This document shows, piece by piece, positions 6,525 to 13,421 of a stretch of DNA of 14,274 nucleotides (its first letter is position 1; the number at the start of each line of letters is the position of its first letter). The stretch comes from Spirosoma sp. (lineage in GTDB: Bacteria; Bacteroidota; Bacteroidia; Cytophagales; Spirosomataceae). A program made the translations under genes and the position numbers. The stretch spans positions 1-14,274 of the forward strand of contig JANXVQ010000918.1 of the NCBI GenBank assembly GCA_025351545.1. Reading direction: 5' to 3'. The notes beneath the pieces were generated by a model. That model was not told the origin of the DNA and did not search any database. It saw nothing but the letters and a program-made list of their open reading frames with translations.

Positions 6525-7355
6525 TCAATCTGTACCAGTTTGTTCGTTTTTGCTTCTGCCCAAGCGCAGTCATCTCAAAAACCAGCTAGCTGGCAATCGT
6601 TATTTAACGGTAAGGACCTCGTGGGTTGGGAGACATACCTGGATCGGCCTTATGCAAAAGACAATCAGAATGACAAGACGCCCCCGTTAGGTTTAAACAA
6701 CGATCCAAACCATGTTTTTTCGGTCGTAACTGTGGATGGCAAACCGGCGTTACGGATTTCGGGCGAAACCTTTGGCGGCATCAATACGCTCGCAGACTTC
6801 GAGAACTACCACCTCCGCATGGAATTTAAGTGGGGAACGCAGAAGTGGCCCCCTAAGCTTGATCGACCCCGCGATAGTGGTCTGCTTTACCATAGCAATG
6901 GCCCGCACGGAACGCCAATGTTATGGATGGAATCGTTTGAATTGCAAGTTCAGGAAGGCGATTGTGGTGATTACTGGGGTGTTATGAACGTACTGACTGA
7001 TATTTCCGCTCGTAAAAACGATAAGGGCGTCTACATATATCAGCCAGGTGCTGCGCCTATAACCTTTCAGGACAAAACGCCAATTGGCCGGTCGTGTCTC
7101 AAAAATCCAGACAGTGAAAAACCATCCGGCCAATGGAATGTATTAGAGCTTTACTGTTTCGGCGACACTTGTTTGCACGTCATGAACGGCAAAGTCAACC
7201 TGGTATTGACCCATACGCGCCATACGGTTAACGGCCAGATTGTGCCCCTTACGAAAGGCAAGATTCAGCTACAGTCAGAAGGAGCAGAAGTATTTTACCG
7301 AAACGTGCAGATTCAGACTATCAAACAGTTACCTGCCGAATTGCTTCAGCAGTAA
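6507..7355 (+). CDS. Secreted DUF1080 protein (3-keto-disaccharide hydrolase-like), long form
   Basis: The signal peptide is MKSFFLSICTSLFVFASAQA, cleaved before QSS. The DUF1080 jelly-roll follows: SLFNGKDLVGW (31-41), FENYHLRMEFKWG (98-110), RDSGLLYHSNG (122-132), ELQVQEGDCGDYW (145-157), a GQWNVLELYCFGD strand and the closing GAEVFYRNVQIQTI. At 282 residues it is longer than its upstream paralogue, with inserts around 45-75 and 160-205. This long form is common in Bacteroidota and planctomycete sugar-utilisation loci. Known family chemistry is cleavage of 3-keto-glycosides; substrate and catalytic state here are not determinable. It is separated from the first DUF1080 gene by a terminator and a decayed antisense gene, so it probably has its own promoter, though none was recognised. 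Confidence 0.87.
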   Translation: MKSFFLSICTSLFVFASAQAQSSQKPASWQSLFNGKDLVGWETYLDRPYAKDNQNDKTPPLGLNNDPNHVFSVVTVDGKPALRISGETFGGINTLADFENYHLRMEFKWGTQKWPPKLDRPRDSGLLYHSNGPHGTPMLWMESFELQVQEGDCGDYWGVMNVLTDISARKNDKGVYIYQPGAAPITFQDKTPIGRSCLKNPDSEKPSGQWNVLELYCFGDTCLHVMNGKVNLVLTHTRHTVNGQIVPLTKGKIQLQSEGAEVFYRNVQIQTIKQLPAELLQQ

Positions 7356-7364
7356 GTAGTTATC

Positions 7365-7404
7365 AACTGATGTTACACAGGTTTAATCCCGTGTAACATC
7401 AGTT
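7365..7404. terminator. Perfect 14-bp bidirectional hairpin between convergent genes
   Basis: AACTGATGTTACAC (7365-7378) is the exact reverse complement of 7391-7404, with a 12-nt loop. It fills almost all of the 50-nt gap between the stops of the DUF1080 gene and the VOC gene. It lacks a strong T-run, like several other hairpins in this window. Confidence 0.7.
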
Positions 7405-7405
7405 A

Positions 7406-7891
7406 TCATATTTCTGCTAATAACGCTTTCAAATCCAGTGAATGTGTATACATTTCAATGGACCCATCGGCTTTAAGCGGCCACTCTTCCTGCGGGCGAT
7501 CCCAATAGAGTTCAACGCCGTTTTTGTCGGGGTCGTCGAGGTATATCGCTTCCGAAACGCCATGATCGGATGCACCAGTAATGGGGTATTTTGCGTCGAT
7601 GAGCCGCTGTAATGCCACCGCCAAATCACGACGTGTGGGATACAGAATAGCCGTGTGAAACAGGCCCGCAGCCCGCGTTGGGGCTGGTGGTGCGTCTTTG
7701 CTGTACCACGTATTTAAACCAATATGATGATGGTATCCTCCAGCCGAAATAAAAGCGGCTTCGTTTCCGTATTTCGTAATTAGTGAAAAACCCAACAGAT
7801 CACGATAAAAAGCCAATGCACGGTCAAGATCGGCTACCTTCAAATGAACATGGCCAATACGAGTTTGGGCAGGGATAATGTAATCAGCCAT
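7406..7891 (-). CDS. VOC-superfamily protein (glyoxalase/extradiol dioxygenase fold)
   Basis: The vicinal-oxygen-chelate fold is clear: the opening GHVHLKVADLDRALAFYRDLLGF (13-35) is a canonical first beta-alpha-beta unit, and the second unit contains FHTAILYPTR (78-87) and YLDDPDKNGVELYWD (117-131). Likely metal ligands are His14 or His16, His79 and Glu127. The nearest recognised type is the N-terminal half of CatE-like catechol 2,3-dioxygenases, but at 161 residues there is only one VOC unit pair. It may thus be a dimeric enzyme or a resistance/isomerase-type protein. It is cytoplasmic, with no signal peptide. It converges on the DUF1080 gene and appears to be transcribed alone. Confidence 0.85.
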   Translation of the reverse strand: MADYIIPAQTRIGHVHLKVADLDRALAFYRDLLGFSLITKYGNEAAFISAGGYHHHIGLNTWYSKDAPPAPTRAAGLFHTAILYPTRRDLAVALQRLIDAKYPITGASDHGVSEAIYLDDPDKNGVELYWDRPQEEWPLKADGSIEMYTHSLDLKALLAEI

Positions 7892-8076
7892 TTTTGATCA
7901 GAACAAGCGAAAATGAATTCACATTTTGATGTAGCAACACGAAAAATAGAACTTTCGTTTAACCGCTAACACTTGGTCAGTTATACGCTATCAGGACGAA
8001 ATCATAGCGCAAAGGAAATACAAAAAAGTCAATCAAAGTCCTGTATCACCTTCCTGTTACTCAATCCGTATTTTAT

Positions 8077-8096
8077 TTGTCAGACTGACAAGTCAG
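8077..8096. promoter_or_regulatory. Overlapping palindromes, possible operator upstream of the tricorn gene
   Basis: TTGTCAG-A-CTGACAA (8077-8091) is a perfect palindrome. It overlaps a second, CTGAC-AA-GTCAG (8085-8096), whose flanks nearly extend it to GACTGAC/GTCAGCC. Repeated GTCAG/CTGAC half-sites of this kind resemble operators of TetR-type repressors. It lies between the divergent VOC and tricorn genes. The rest of the 300-nt spacer 7892-8191 shows nothing else clear. Confidence 0.35.
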
Positions 8097-8137
8097 CCGT
8101 ATTTTTATACTGGATTAGAGCTTCATAAAGAATTTTC

Positions 8138-8146
8138 TATATTTTG
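8138..8146 (+). promoter_or_regulatory. Weak -7-like box (TATATTTTG) for the tricorn gene
   Basis: TATATTTTG differs from TAnnTTTG by one extra T. Transcription from here would give a leader of about 35-40 nt to the ATG at 8192. No good TTG -33 element was found 19-21 nt upstream, so support is weak. Confidence 0.25.
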
Positions 8147-8191
8147 CTGGGGTCTAAAATCAATCCTCTTAAAAGCCAAATACGCTACTCA

Positions 8192-11100
8192 ATGCGCACT
8201 TCGTCGACAACATTACTTCTTCGTTTATTTCTGGCTGCCGTGGTGGTTTCTCCATCAATGGGACAAACTCAGCCGACTAATCTATCACCCAAATTTGCCT
8301 ACGCCGAACCGAGCTTTTCGCCCGACGGCACGGAGTTGGCGTTTGTGTCTGGTGGCGACATCTGGACCGCACCAACAAGTGGCGGAGAAGCCCGACTGCT
8401 GGTATCGCATCCCGACAATGAGTCGAGGCCTCTGTATTCGCCAGATGGTAAGTCTCTGGCGTTTGTGTCGTCCCGTACCGGAAATGGCGATGTCTACCTC
8501 CTAACCCTCGAAACAGGTACGATAAAACGGCTTACCTACGACGATGGCACCGAAGTACTCAACGCCTGGTCGAGGGATGGAAAAATGATCTACTTTCAGT
8601 CGACCAGCCGGGACATTGCGGGTATGAATGACATCTATCGGGTTTCGATCACTGGCGGCACACCCATGGCAATTACAGCCGACCGGTATGCGAATGAATT
8701 TTATGGTGCGCCTTCACCAGATGGAAAAACGCTGGCTTTCTCGGCGCGGGGCATTGCGTCCAACCAATGGTGGCGGAAAGGTCATAGTCATCTCGACGAA
8801 ACTGAAATCTGGTTATATCATACCGATTCAAAAAAGGTCGGGTCGGGGTACGAACGGATTACCGAAGGGGGAGCGAAAGAACTTTGGCCCATGTGGAGCC
8901 AGGATGGGAAAACACTCTTTTACGTATCAGACCGTAATCAAACACAGAACCTTTGGGCTCAACCACTTGGCGGAAAACCAACCATGCTGACCTCGTTTAC
9001 CAATGGGCGGGTACTGTGGCCATCCATCAGTTATGATGGCAAAATCATTGTATTTGAGCGTGATTTTCAACTCTGGAAATACGACATTTCCAGCAAACAG
9101 GCCACGCCAATCTCGATTCGGCTTCGGGGTGTTGCGGCAAGCCCGGCCGTCGAACGCCTGAAATTAACGAACCAATTTCGTGAACTGGCGCTGTCTCCAG
9201 ACGGGAAGAAAGTTGCTTTTATTGCTCACGGTGAGGTATTTGCCGCATCGACCAAAGATGGTGGTGATGCTACACGAATCAGCAACAGCACGGCTAATGA
9301 ATCACAGCCCGTTTGGACGCCTAATAGCCGTAGCCTGGTTTATATGTCAACACGCGATGGATTGGCTCATTTGTACCAATACAATTTTGCAACCCGCGAC
9401 GAAACCCGCCTGACAGACGGTGCTTTGGATGACGGTTCGCCCGTGTTTTCGCCCGATGGAAAATTACTGGCCTATGTTCGGAATGGTCAGGAGCTACGTA
9501 TTCTGGACATCGCCACTAAAAAAGATCGGTTGCTGAAAAAGGCTTATCTGGGCCGACCACCTTTTGGTACAAACGGAACGGTTGTCTGGTCGCCGGATAG
9601 TAAATGGATTGCGTTTGCGTCGTTTGGGACAAAAAACTTTCGGAATATCTCCGTAATTCCGGCTTCTGGTGGCGAAAGCAAACCTGTCAGCTTTTTGTCC
9701 AACACATCGGGTGGTAATTTGAGCTGGAGTCCCGATGGAAAATATATCCTGTTTGGCACAACTCAGCGAACCGAAACCGCCCAGATTGCCCGAATCGACC
9801 TGGTGCCTCGTTCACCCAAATTCCGCGAAGATCAATTCCGGGATTTGTTTAACGAAGAAGTACCGAAAACGCTGAAGCCAGCGCCAACTACCCCCGCAAT
9901 TGCTAAAACATCGACTCGCGACACAACGGCACTGGCGCTTGGCGATACCGCGAAAACAGGTCGGGGCGGGCCTACAAAGATTGTTTTTGACGACATTCGC
10001 CAACGGTTGAGTCTGTTGCCGGTAGGCGTGGATGTGGATGCCCATTCGATCAGCAAAGACGGAAAAATGTTGCTTTTGATTGCAACAGTGGCTGGTCAGC
10101 AGAATCTATATACCTACTCACTCGATGAATTAGGCCGCGATCAGAGCGTGGCCCGACAACTGACTTCAACACCGGGAAGTAAGAACGGGGCGCAGTTTTC
10201 GGCTGATGGCAAAGAAATTTTCTACCTCGAACAAGGCAAAATTCAGTCCATGACACTGGATAAACGCGAACCCAAACCGCTAAATGTGACAGCCGAAATG
10301 GACGTTGATTTCAGCGACGAAAAAGTGCAGGTTTTCCGGCAGGCCTGGGACATTCAAAACAAAGGATTTTACGATTCCACCTTTCACGGTGCAGACTGGA
10401 AAGCCATTCGGGCTGAATATGAACCACTAGCGGCTGGCTCCCGCACACCCGATGAACTGCGTCGGCTGATTAGCCTGATGCTGGGTGAACTGAACGCATC
10501 ACACTCGGGAATTTCGGGGCCGGCGGGTTCAGTACAAACAACAACGGGCCGCACAGGTCTGCGTTTCGACCGGGATGAATATGAAACGAAGGGCAAGCTG
10601 AAAATTATTGAAGTTATTCCGTTGAGTCCGGCTGCGTTATCGGGCACAATTAAACCCGGTGATTATCTGGTCGCTGTCGATGATACAAAAATTACTGCCT
10701 CCACAAATCTCGATCAATTATTGGAGAACCAGATTAATCGGCGAATCTCGCTCATGATAGCATCTACACCTGATGGAACGCCACGAGAAGTGACAATCCG
10801 ACCGGTTAACCAGACTACCGAGAAAGGGTTGCTTTATAAGCAGTGGGTACAGCAGCAACGCCAGTATGTTGAAAAGGCCAGTGGTGGGCGGCTTGGTTAT
10901 GTACACATGTACGATATGTCGGCCGAAGCACTGTCGCAGTTGAGTCTCGATCTGGATGCCGACAATCATGCTCGTGAAGGCGTGGTAGTGGATGTTCGGA
11001 ACAACAACGGTGGTTTCGTAAATGCCTACGCGCTGGACGTATTCACCCGTAAAGCATACATGACTATGACCTCACGCGGACTTCCGGCAGCCCCCGCACG

Positions 11101-11482
11101 AACGCAGTTAGGCCAGCGGGCACTGGAAACGCCCACAATTCTGGTAACAAACCAGCATTCCCTCTCAGATGCCGAAGATTTCACCGAAGGCTACCGAGCG
11201 CTTAAAGTCGGCAAAGTAGTTGGGGAACCAACGGCTGGCTGGATCATTTACACGTCGGCGGCACAACTCATCGACGGGTCGAATCTGAGATTGCCGTTTA
11301 CTAAAGTTACAGACAACATGGGCAAAAACATGGAACTGAATCCACGCCCGGTAGACATCACGGTTTCGCGGCCAATTGGCGAAAGTTTTACCGATAAAAA
11401 CATCCAGTTGGACACTGCTGTGGCCGAATTGCTCAAAGAATTGAACGAGGCTAAAGCATCGAAGTTAGGCAGCGGCAAATAA
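8192..11482 (+). CDS. Tricorn-like serine protease (S41 family) with beta-propellers and PDZ domain
   Basis: The start is ATG at 8192, giving a signal peptide (MRTSSTTLLLRLFLAAVVVSPSMGQ) and 1096 residues. The open frame extends upstream only to a TTG at 8144, which would bury the signal peptide. Repeated FSPDG/WSPDSKW motifs of PD40/TolB type mark two beta-propellers (about 28-310 and 325-695), the second with a Thr/Pro/Ala-rich insert near 557-600. A helical region follows, then PDZ (about 785-872, with LSPAALSGTIKPGDYLVAVDD) and the S41 core (about 890-1075, with VVVDVRNNNGG). The tricorn catalytic set is present: His771 (NASHSG), Ser992-Asp993 (HSLSDAEDF) and Glu1048 (MELNPRPVDITV). Spacing is close to archaeal tricorn (His746, Ser965, Asp966, Glu1023). 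It probably degrades peptides in the periplasm, where archaeal tricorn works in the cytosol. It is monocistronic, followed by a strong hairpin. Confidence 0.93.
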   Translation: MRTSSTTLLLRLFLAAVVVSPSMGQTQPTNLSPKFAYAEPSFSPDGTELAFVSGGDIWTAPTSGGEARLLVSHPDNESRPLYSPDGKSLAFVSSRTGNGDVYLLTLETGTIKRLTYDDGTEVLNAWSRDGKMIYFQSTSRDIAGMNDIYRVSITGGTPMAITADRYANEFYGAPSPDGKTLAFSARGIASNQWWRKGHSHLDETEIWLYHTDSKKVGSGYERITEGGAKELWPMWSQDGKTLFYVSDRNQTQNLWAQPLGGKPTMLTSFTNGRVLWPSISYDGKIIVFERDFQLWKYDISSKQATPISIRLRGVAASPAVERLKLTNQFRELALSPDGKKVAFIAHGEVFAASTKDGGDATRISNSTANESQPVWTPNSRSLVYMSTRDGLAHLYQYNFATRDETRLTDGALDDGSPVFSPDGKLLAYVRNGQELRILDIATKKDRLLKKAYLGRPPFGTNGTVVWSPDSKWIAFASFGTKNFRNISVIPASGGESKPVSFLSNTSGGNLSWSPDGKYILFGTTQRTETAQIARIDLVPRSPKFREDQFRDLFNEEVPKTLKPAPTTPAIAKTSTRDTTALALGDTAKTGRGGPTKIVFDDIRQRLSLLPVGVDVDAHSISKDGKMLLLIATVAGQQNLYTYSLDELGRDQSVARQLTSTPGSKNGAQFSADGKEIFYLEQGKIQSMTLDKREPKPLNVTAEMDVDFSDEKVQVFRQAWDIQNKGFYDSTFHGADWKAIRAEYEPLAAGSRTPDELRRLISLMLGELNASHSGISGPAGSVQTTTGRTGLRFDRDEYETKGKLKIIEVIPLSPAALSGTIKPGDYLVAVDDTKITASTNLDQLLENQINRRISLMIASTPDGTPREVTIRPVNQTTEKGLLYKQWVQQQRQYVEKASGGRLGYVHMYDMSAEALSQLSLDLDADNHAREGVVVDVRNNNGGFVNAYALDVFTRKAYMTMTSRGLPAAPARTQLGQRALETPTILVTNQHSLSDAEDFTEGYRALKVGKVVGEPTAGWIIYTSAAQLIDGSNLRLPFTKVTDNMGKNMELNPRPVDITVSRPIGESFTDKNIQLDTAVAELLKELNEAKASKLGSGK

Positions 11483-11495
11483 ATCAACCGTAACA

Positions 11496-11533
11496 AACAG
11501 GGGAATGTGACCATCGGATCACATTCCCCTGTT
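11496..11533 (+). terminator. Perfect 15-bp hairpin after the tricorn gene
   Basis: AACAGGGGAATGTGA (11496-11510) is exactly complementary to 11519-11533 across an 8-nt loop. The stem includes a GGGG/CCCC block. The stop codon of the protease is 14 nt upstream. The T-run is minimal (GTTGGTT). Confidence 0.75.
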
Positions 11534-11617
11534 GGTTAACCAGTCTACGCCACTTATCAAGTGGGGCTCTCTGTTGACGAATGGAATCTATAGCTTTCCA
11601 GCCAAAATAGATTCTAT

Positions 11618-11910
11618 ATGTTCCTCATTCGTCCACTCGCCTTCTGGTTTATGGTCTGCCTGACGGCGGGCCAATCAGTTGCGCAAACTGCCCTTGAAAC
11701 AATGATCGGTGAATATTACCTGACTGGTGTCCGCGAAGTTGGTTCAGGACTCAAACTAAACGCAGATTACACATTTGACGTTTTCTCAGCGCCATCGATC
11801 GGGCTGGACACGGCACCTGGAAACAACAGGGAGAGCATCTTCTACTGACGAGCCCCACCGCCAGGAGACTTTGCACAGGTTACCAGCAAAACTGTTTCCG
11901 GCGAAAGAAA
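11618..11910 (+). pseudogene. Frameshifted, 3'-truncated gene for a small secreted protein
   Basis: The first frame gives a signal peptide (MFLIRPLAFWFMVCLTAGQSV-type, cleaved near AQT), then MIGEYYLTGVREVGSGLKL and DYTFDVF, and stops at 11846-11848. The family-like continuation AIDRAGHGTWKQQGEHLLLTSP lies in another frame from about 11788, implying loss of one base near 11785. Near 11855-11863 a compensating +1 shift returns to the first frame (GDFAQVTSKTVSGER). The pattern E-x-x-SG-x-x-L...FFSYGA-x-DR-x-G-x-G-x-W resembles a hypothetical secreted family I have seen in Bacteroidota, with no known function. The recognisable part ends at about 11905, where the antisense PIN gene begins, so the 3' half is missing. 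An intact 76-residue product is possible but unlikely to be functional. Confidence 0.65.
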
Positions 11911-12396
11911 CTATCGTAAATCAAGAAACCCGAATGCTTCGGAGGGTGATATAGTCAAATTCAGAAACTCAAATTTAGGGCTAGCGTTCTGAGACCGTAA
12001 CAGGCCATAAACCTTTTGACTTTCACTATCAGACGACAAATAATAGAGCACAGATGTTTCCGAATCTGCCTGTGCAAACAGTTTTGTGTCATTTGGAATG
12101 ATCATTCGGTTCGTCAGATCAAGTTTATTTTTATGTCGAAATACAAGTCTGGCGAATTCCCCCGTTCGCTTGGCGTGGCTAACGTTAAAAGGCAGAATTT
12201 GCAGGTTTTTCAATGGCAATTCATTGATATCACCACCAACACAATATTCGGCAATTGAAATTGTGGAAATCAACATAGTCGTTTCCTCTCGCAGAAAATG
12301 CCGGAAGTAGCCGTCAGCATGAGAATATAACGGATCTTCATCATTCAGAAAACGAAGGAAAAAACTGGTATCTAACAGGACTGATTTAGGCATCAT
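11911..12396 (-). CDS. PIN-domain ribonuclease, VapC-like toxin candidate
   Basis: The PIN fold is indicated by LLDTSFFLRFLND at the N-terminus (Asp9), ISTISIAEYCVGG (Glu50), IIPNDTKLFAQA (Asp103) and YLSSDSES (Asp123). Together these give the four acidic residues that bind Mg/Mn in PIN nucleases. The length (161) is slightly above typical VapC (130-140). There is no signal peptide. The usual role is site-specific cleavage of tRNA, rRNA or mRNA by a toxin held in check by a partner protein. The start overlaps the end of the upstream 260-residue gene by 11 nt (the ATGATG at 12396-12391 lies just before that gene's TAA), indicating translational coupling. The partner is not a recognisable VapB, so calling this a toxin is inference from fold and gene arrangement. 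Its 3' end abuts a broken gene, suggesting acquisition. Confidence 0.82.
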   Translation of the reverse strand: MMPKSVLLDTSFFLRFLNDEDPLYSHADGYFRHFLREETTMLISTISIAEYCVGGDINELPLKNLQILPFNVSHAKRTGEFARLVFRHKNKLDLTNRMIIPNDTKLFAQADSETSVLYYLSSDSESQKVYGLLRSQNASPKFEFLNLTISPSEAFGFLDLR

Positions 12397-13168
12397 AACT
12401 TCCTCTTAATTCACGTAACCAGGCATCTGGCTTGATAGAGCCCAACCAGTTTTTCTTAGCTTTAGAGCGGAGCGATTGAAGATAATCTTCATCGTAATTT
12501 GGGTGATAATCAATCAATTCAATGAATCGGATATCGGACCTGTCAAGCTCTCCAGTTTCAGTATGCTGCTTACCCACAACACGAACGCCAAATGTGTGGT
12601 AGAGAATATTTCCTTCCATTTTCTCTAAAACCACGATAGGCGTTTTGATAATGACCAAACCATAATCGTCCGTTTGAATATGGATGTTGGCCCGGTCTTT
12701 TCCACCTGCGTTAGTTACCCGGCCATAGAGATAAAATTCAGCTTCCGCCCAAACGGCTTCGGTACGGTAAAGCTTGGTCGTACGATCAATATGCAACTCG
12801 TTGGTATTCGGCTCTGATGTGCTGATGCGGAATGCGTAGCCTCGCTGCACAGCCATTTCCTGAAACTCCTCAAACGCTTTGGCTGTCGCTGATTCCAGAA
12901 AATCAATGTCCTGGCGCTGGCTGATTTGCCCAATCAGGGCATTAAAACCAATAATATATTGTACTGCCGTTTTAAAAATATGCCGTACCGAACCACTCTG
13001 GATCTGGTAGCTAATTATCGGGCGTTCTTTTTTATCAGCAGGGAACAGCAAGCCTTCTATCTGCTCAAGGACGGCAATGACTTCCCGAACGTCATACGTA
13101 TCGGGGGTCAGGTCAAGGTTCCCCTTGGTGCCAGTGATGCGGATTTCTATAAAGCCAGTCTTTTCCAC
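12386..13168 (-). CDS. Unrecognised 260-residue partner of the PIN protein; candidate atypical antitoxin
   Basis: I do not recognise the family. The start is GTG (13168-13166): an in-frame TAG at 13180-13178 excludes a longer form and no ATG is near. The protein is soluble, with no signal peptide. The first part (about 1-70) is strand-rich (GFIEIRITGTKGNLDLTPD, PIISYQIQSGSVRHIF). It is followed by helices (75-115, TAVQYIIGFNALIGQISQ, ATAKAFEEFQEMAVQRG), then a second strand-rich unit (about 125-230: EFYLYGRVTNAGGKDRANIH, YHTFGVRVVGKQ, RFIELIDYHP). A basic stretch and the tail DAWLRELRGSYDA end it; short Trp/Arg-containing tails of this kind can occupy PIN active sites in antitoxins. No helix-turn-helix, ribbon-helix-helix or AbrB motif is visible. 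It overlaps the PIN gene by 11 nt and is co-directional, first in the operon as antitoxins usually are. Function is inferred from position only. Confidence 0.8.
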   Translation of the reverse strand: MEKTGFIEIRITGTKGNLDLTPDTYDVREVIAVLEQIEGLLFPADKKERPIISYQIQSGSVRHIFKTAVQYIIGFNALIGQISQRQDIDFLESATAKAFEEFQEMAVQRGYAFRISTSEPNTNELHIDRTTKLYRTEAVWAEAEFYLYGRVTNAGGKDRANIHIQTDDYGLVIIKTPIVVLEKMEGNILYHTFGVRVVGKQHTETGELDRSDIRFIELIDYHPNYDEDYLQSLRSKAKKNWLGSIKPDAWLRELRGSYDA

Positions 13169-13211
13169 GACGTAAAGCTACGAAAAAGGATATATAGTCT
13201 TAAATGATCAA

Positions 13212-13257
13212 GTTGTGATTCAGACAGTTCAATACATTGAACTGTCTGAATCACAAC
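13212..13257. repeat. 22-bp perfect palindrome upstream of the PIN operon
   Basis: Positions 13212-13233 are the exact reverse complement of 13236-13257, with a 2-nt centre. The right end of the element is GTCTGAATCACAAC. It lies 43 nt upstream of the GTG start of the operon. There is no T-run on either side and the stem is only moderately GC-rich. It may be an operator for autoregulation, a leader hairpin or a terminator; the sequence does not decide. Confidence 0.6.
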
Positions 13258-13291
13258 AATTCCTTACCCTAAATCCTGGGGAATTTCTAAC

Positions 13292-13325
13292 AAAAAAAAA
13301 GCCTGACTGTTCGGACCAGTCAGGC
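13292..13325 (-). terminator. Classic intrinsic terminator on the minus strand
   Basis: Read on the minus strand, GCCTGACTG (13325-13317) and CAGTCAGGC (13309-13301) form a perfect 9-bp stem with a 7-nt loop, followed by nine T residues (13300-13292). This is the clearest Rho-independent terminator in the window. No annotated gene ends directly upstream; another same-strand terminator lies 100 nt before it. Confidence 0.85.
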
Positions 13326-13372
13326 AAAAGTAAAACCTCTACAGCGTACCGTCGACGTTTTACCCATTTATT
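13292..13372 (-). ncRNA. Putative ~80-nt small RNA or attenuated leader
   Basis: The segment is bounded by a -7-like box (13386-13379) and an intrinsic terminator (13325-13292), with another terminator just upstream, so it would be a unit of its own. Its predicted 5' half folds into a perfect 7-bp stem, GTAAAAC (13363-13357) with GTTTTAC (13336-13330), closing a 20-nt loop that includes the self-complementary CGTCGACG. The second hairpin is the terminator. A 15-codon frame beginning MGKTSTVRCRG starts inside it but reads into the terminator, so a peptide is less likely. It matches no RNA family I know. Alternatively it is the leader of the PIN operon downstream, with the terminator acting as an attenuator. 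Confidence 0.4.
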
Positions 13373-13378
13373 AGACCT

Positions 13379-13386
13379 CAAAGGTA
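13379..13386 (-). promoter_or_regulatory. -7 box TACCTTTG for the putative small RNA
   Basis: TACCTTTG on the minus strand matches TAnnTTTG exactly. The -33 position (21 nt upstream) reads TCTG rather than TTTG, a partial match. The start of transcription would be near 13372. Confidence 0.4.
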
Positions 13387-13421
13387 GGCATTGTATGCTT
13401 AATTTTTCAGAGTTACCAGTC

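Noticed and set aside
7406..7891. Reading the VOC protein as a catechol 2,3-dioxygenase
   Set aside because: Only one VOC unit pair is present and no aromatic-degradation genes are nearby; the general family call is safer.
8144..8191. TTG start giving a 1112-residue tricorn protein
   Set aside because: It adds 16 residues in front of an otherwise perfect signal peptide that begins at the ATG at 8192, and TTG overlaps a -7-like box.
9544..10256. Minus-strand frames opposite the tricorn propeller
   Set aside because: Antisense shadows of a well-conserved 1096-residue gene; no start context or motifs.
11534..11617. Search for a promoter or attachment site between the tricorn terminator and the pseudogene
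   Set aside because: No TAnnTTTG box, direct repeat or tRNA end was found.
12926..13207. 93-codon plus-strand frame opposite the start of the 260-residue gene
   Set aside because: Fully antisense to a better-supported coding frame that is coupled to the PIN gene; its translation shows no recognisable motif.
13212..13257. Palindrome as an insertion-sequence end or CRISPR repeat
   Set aside because: No second copy in the window, no transposase, no flanking target duplication and no spacer pattern.
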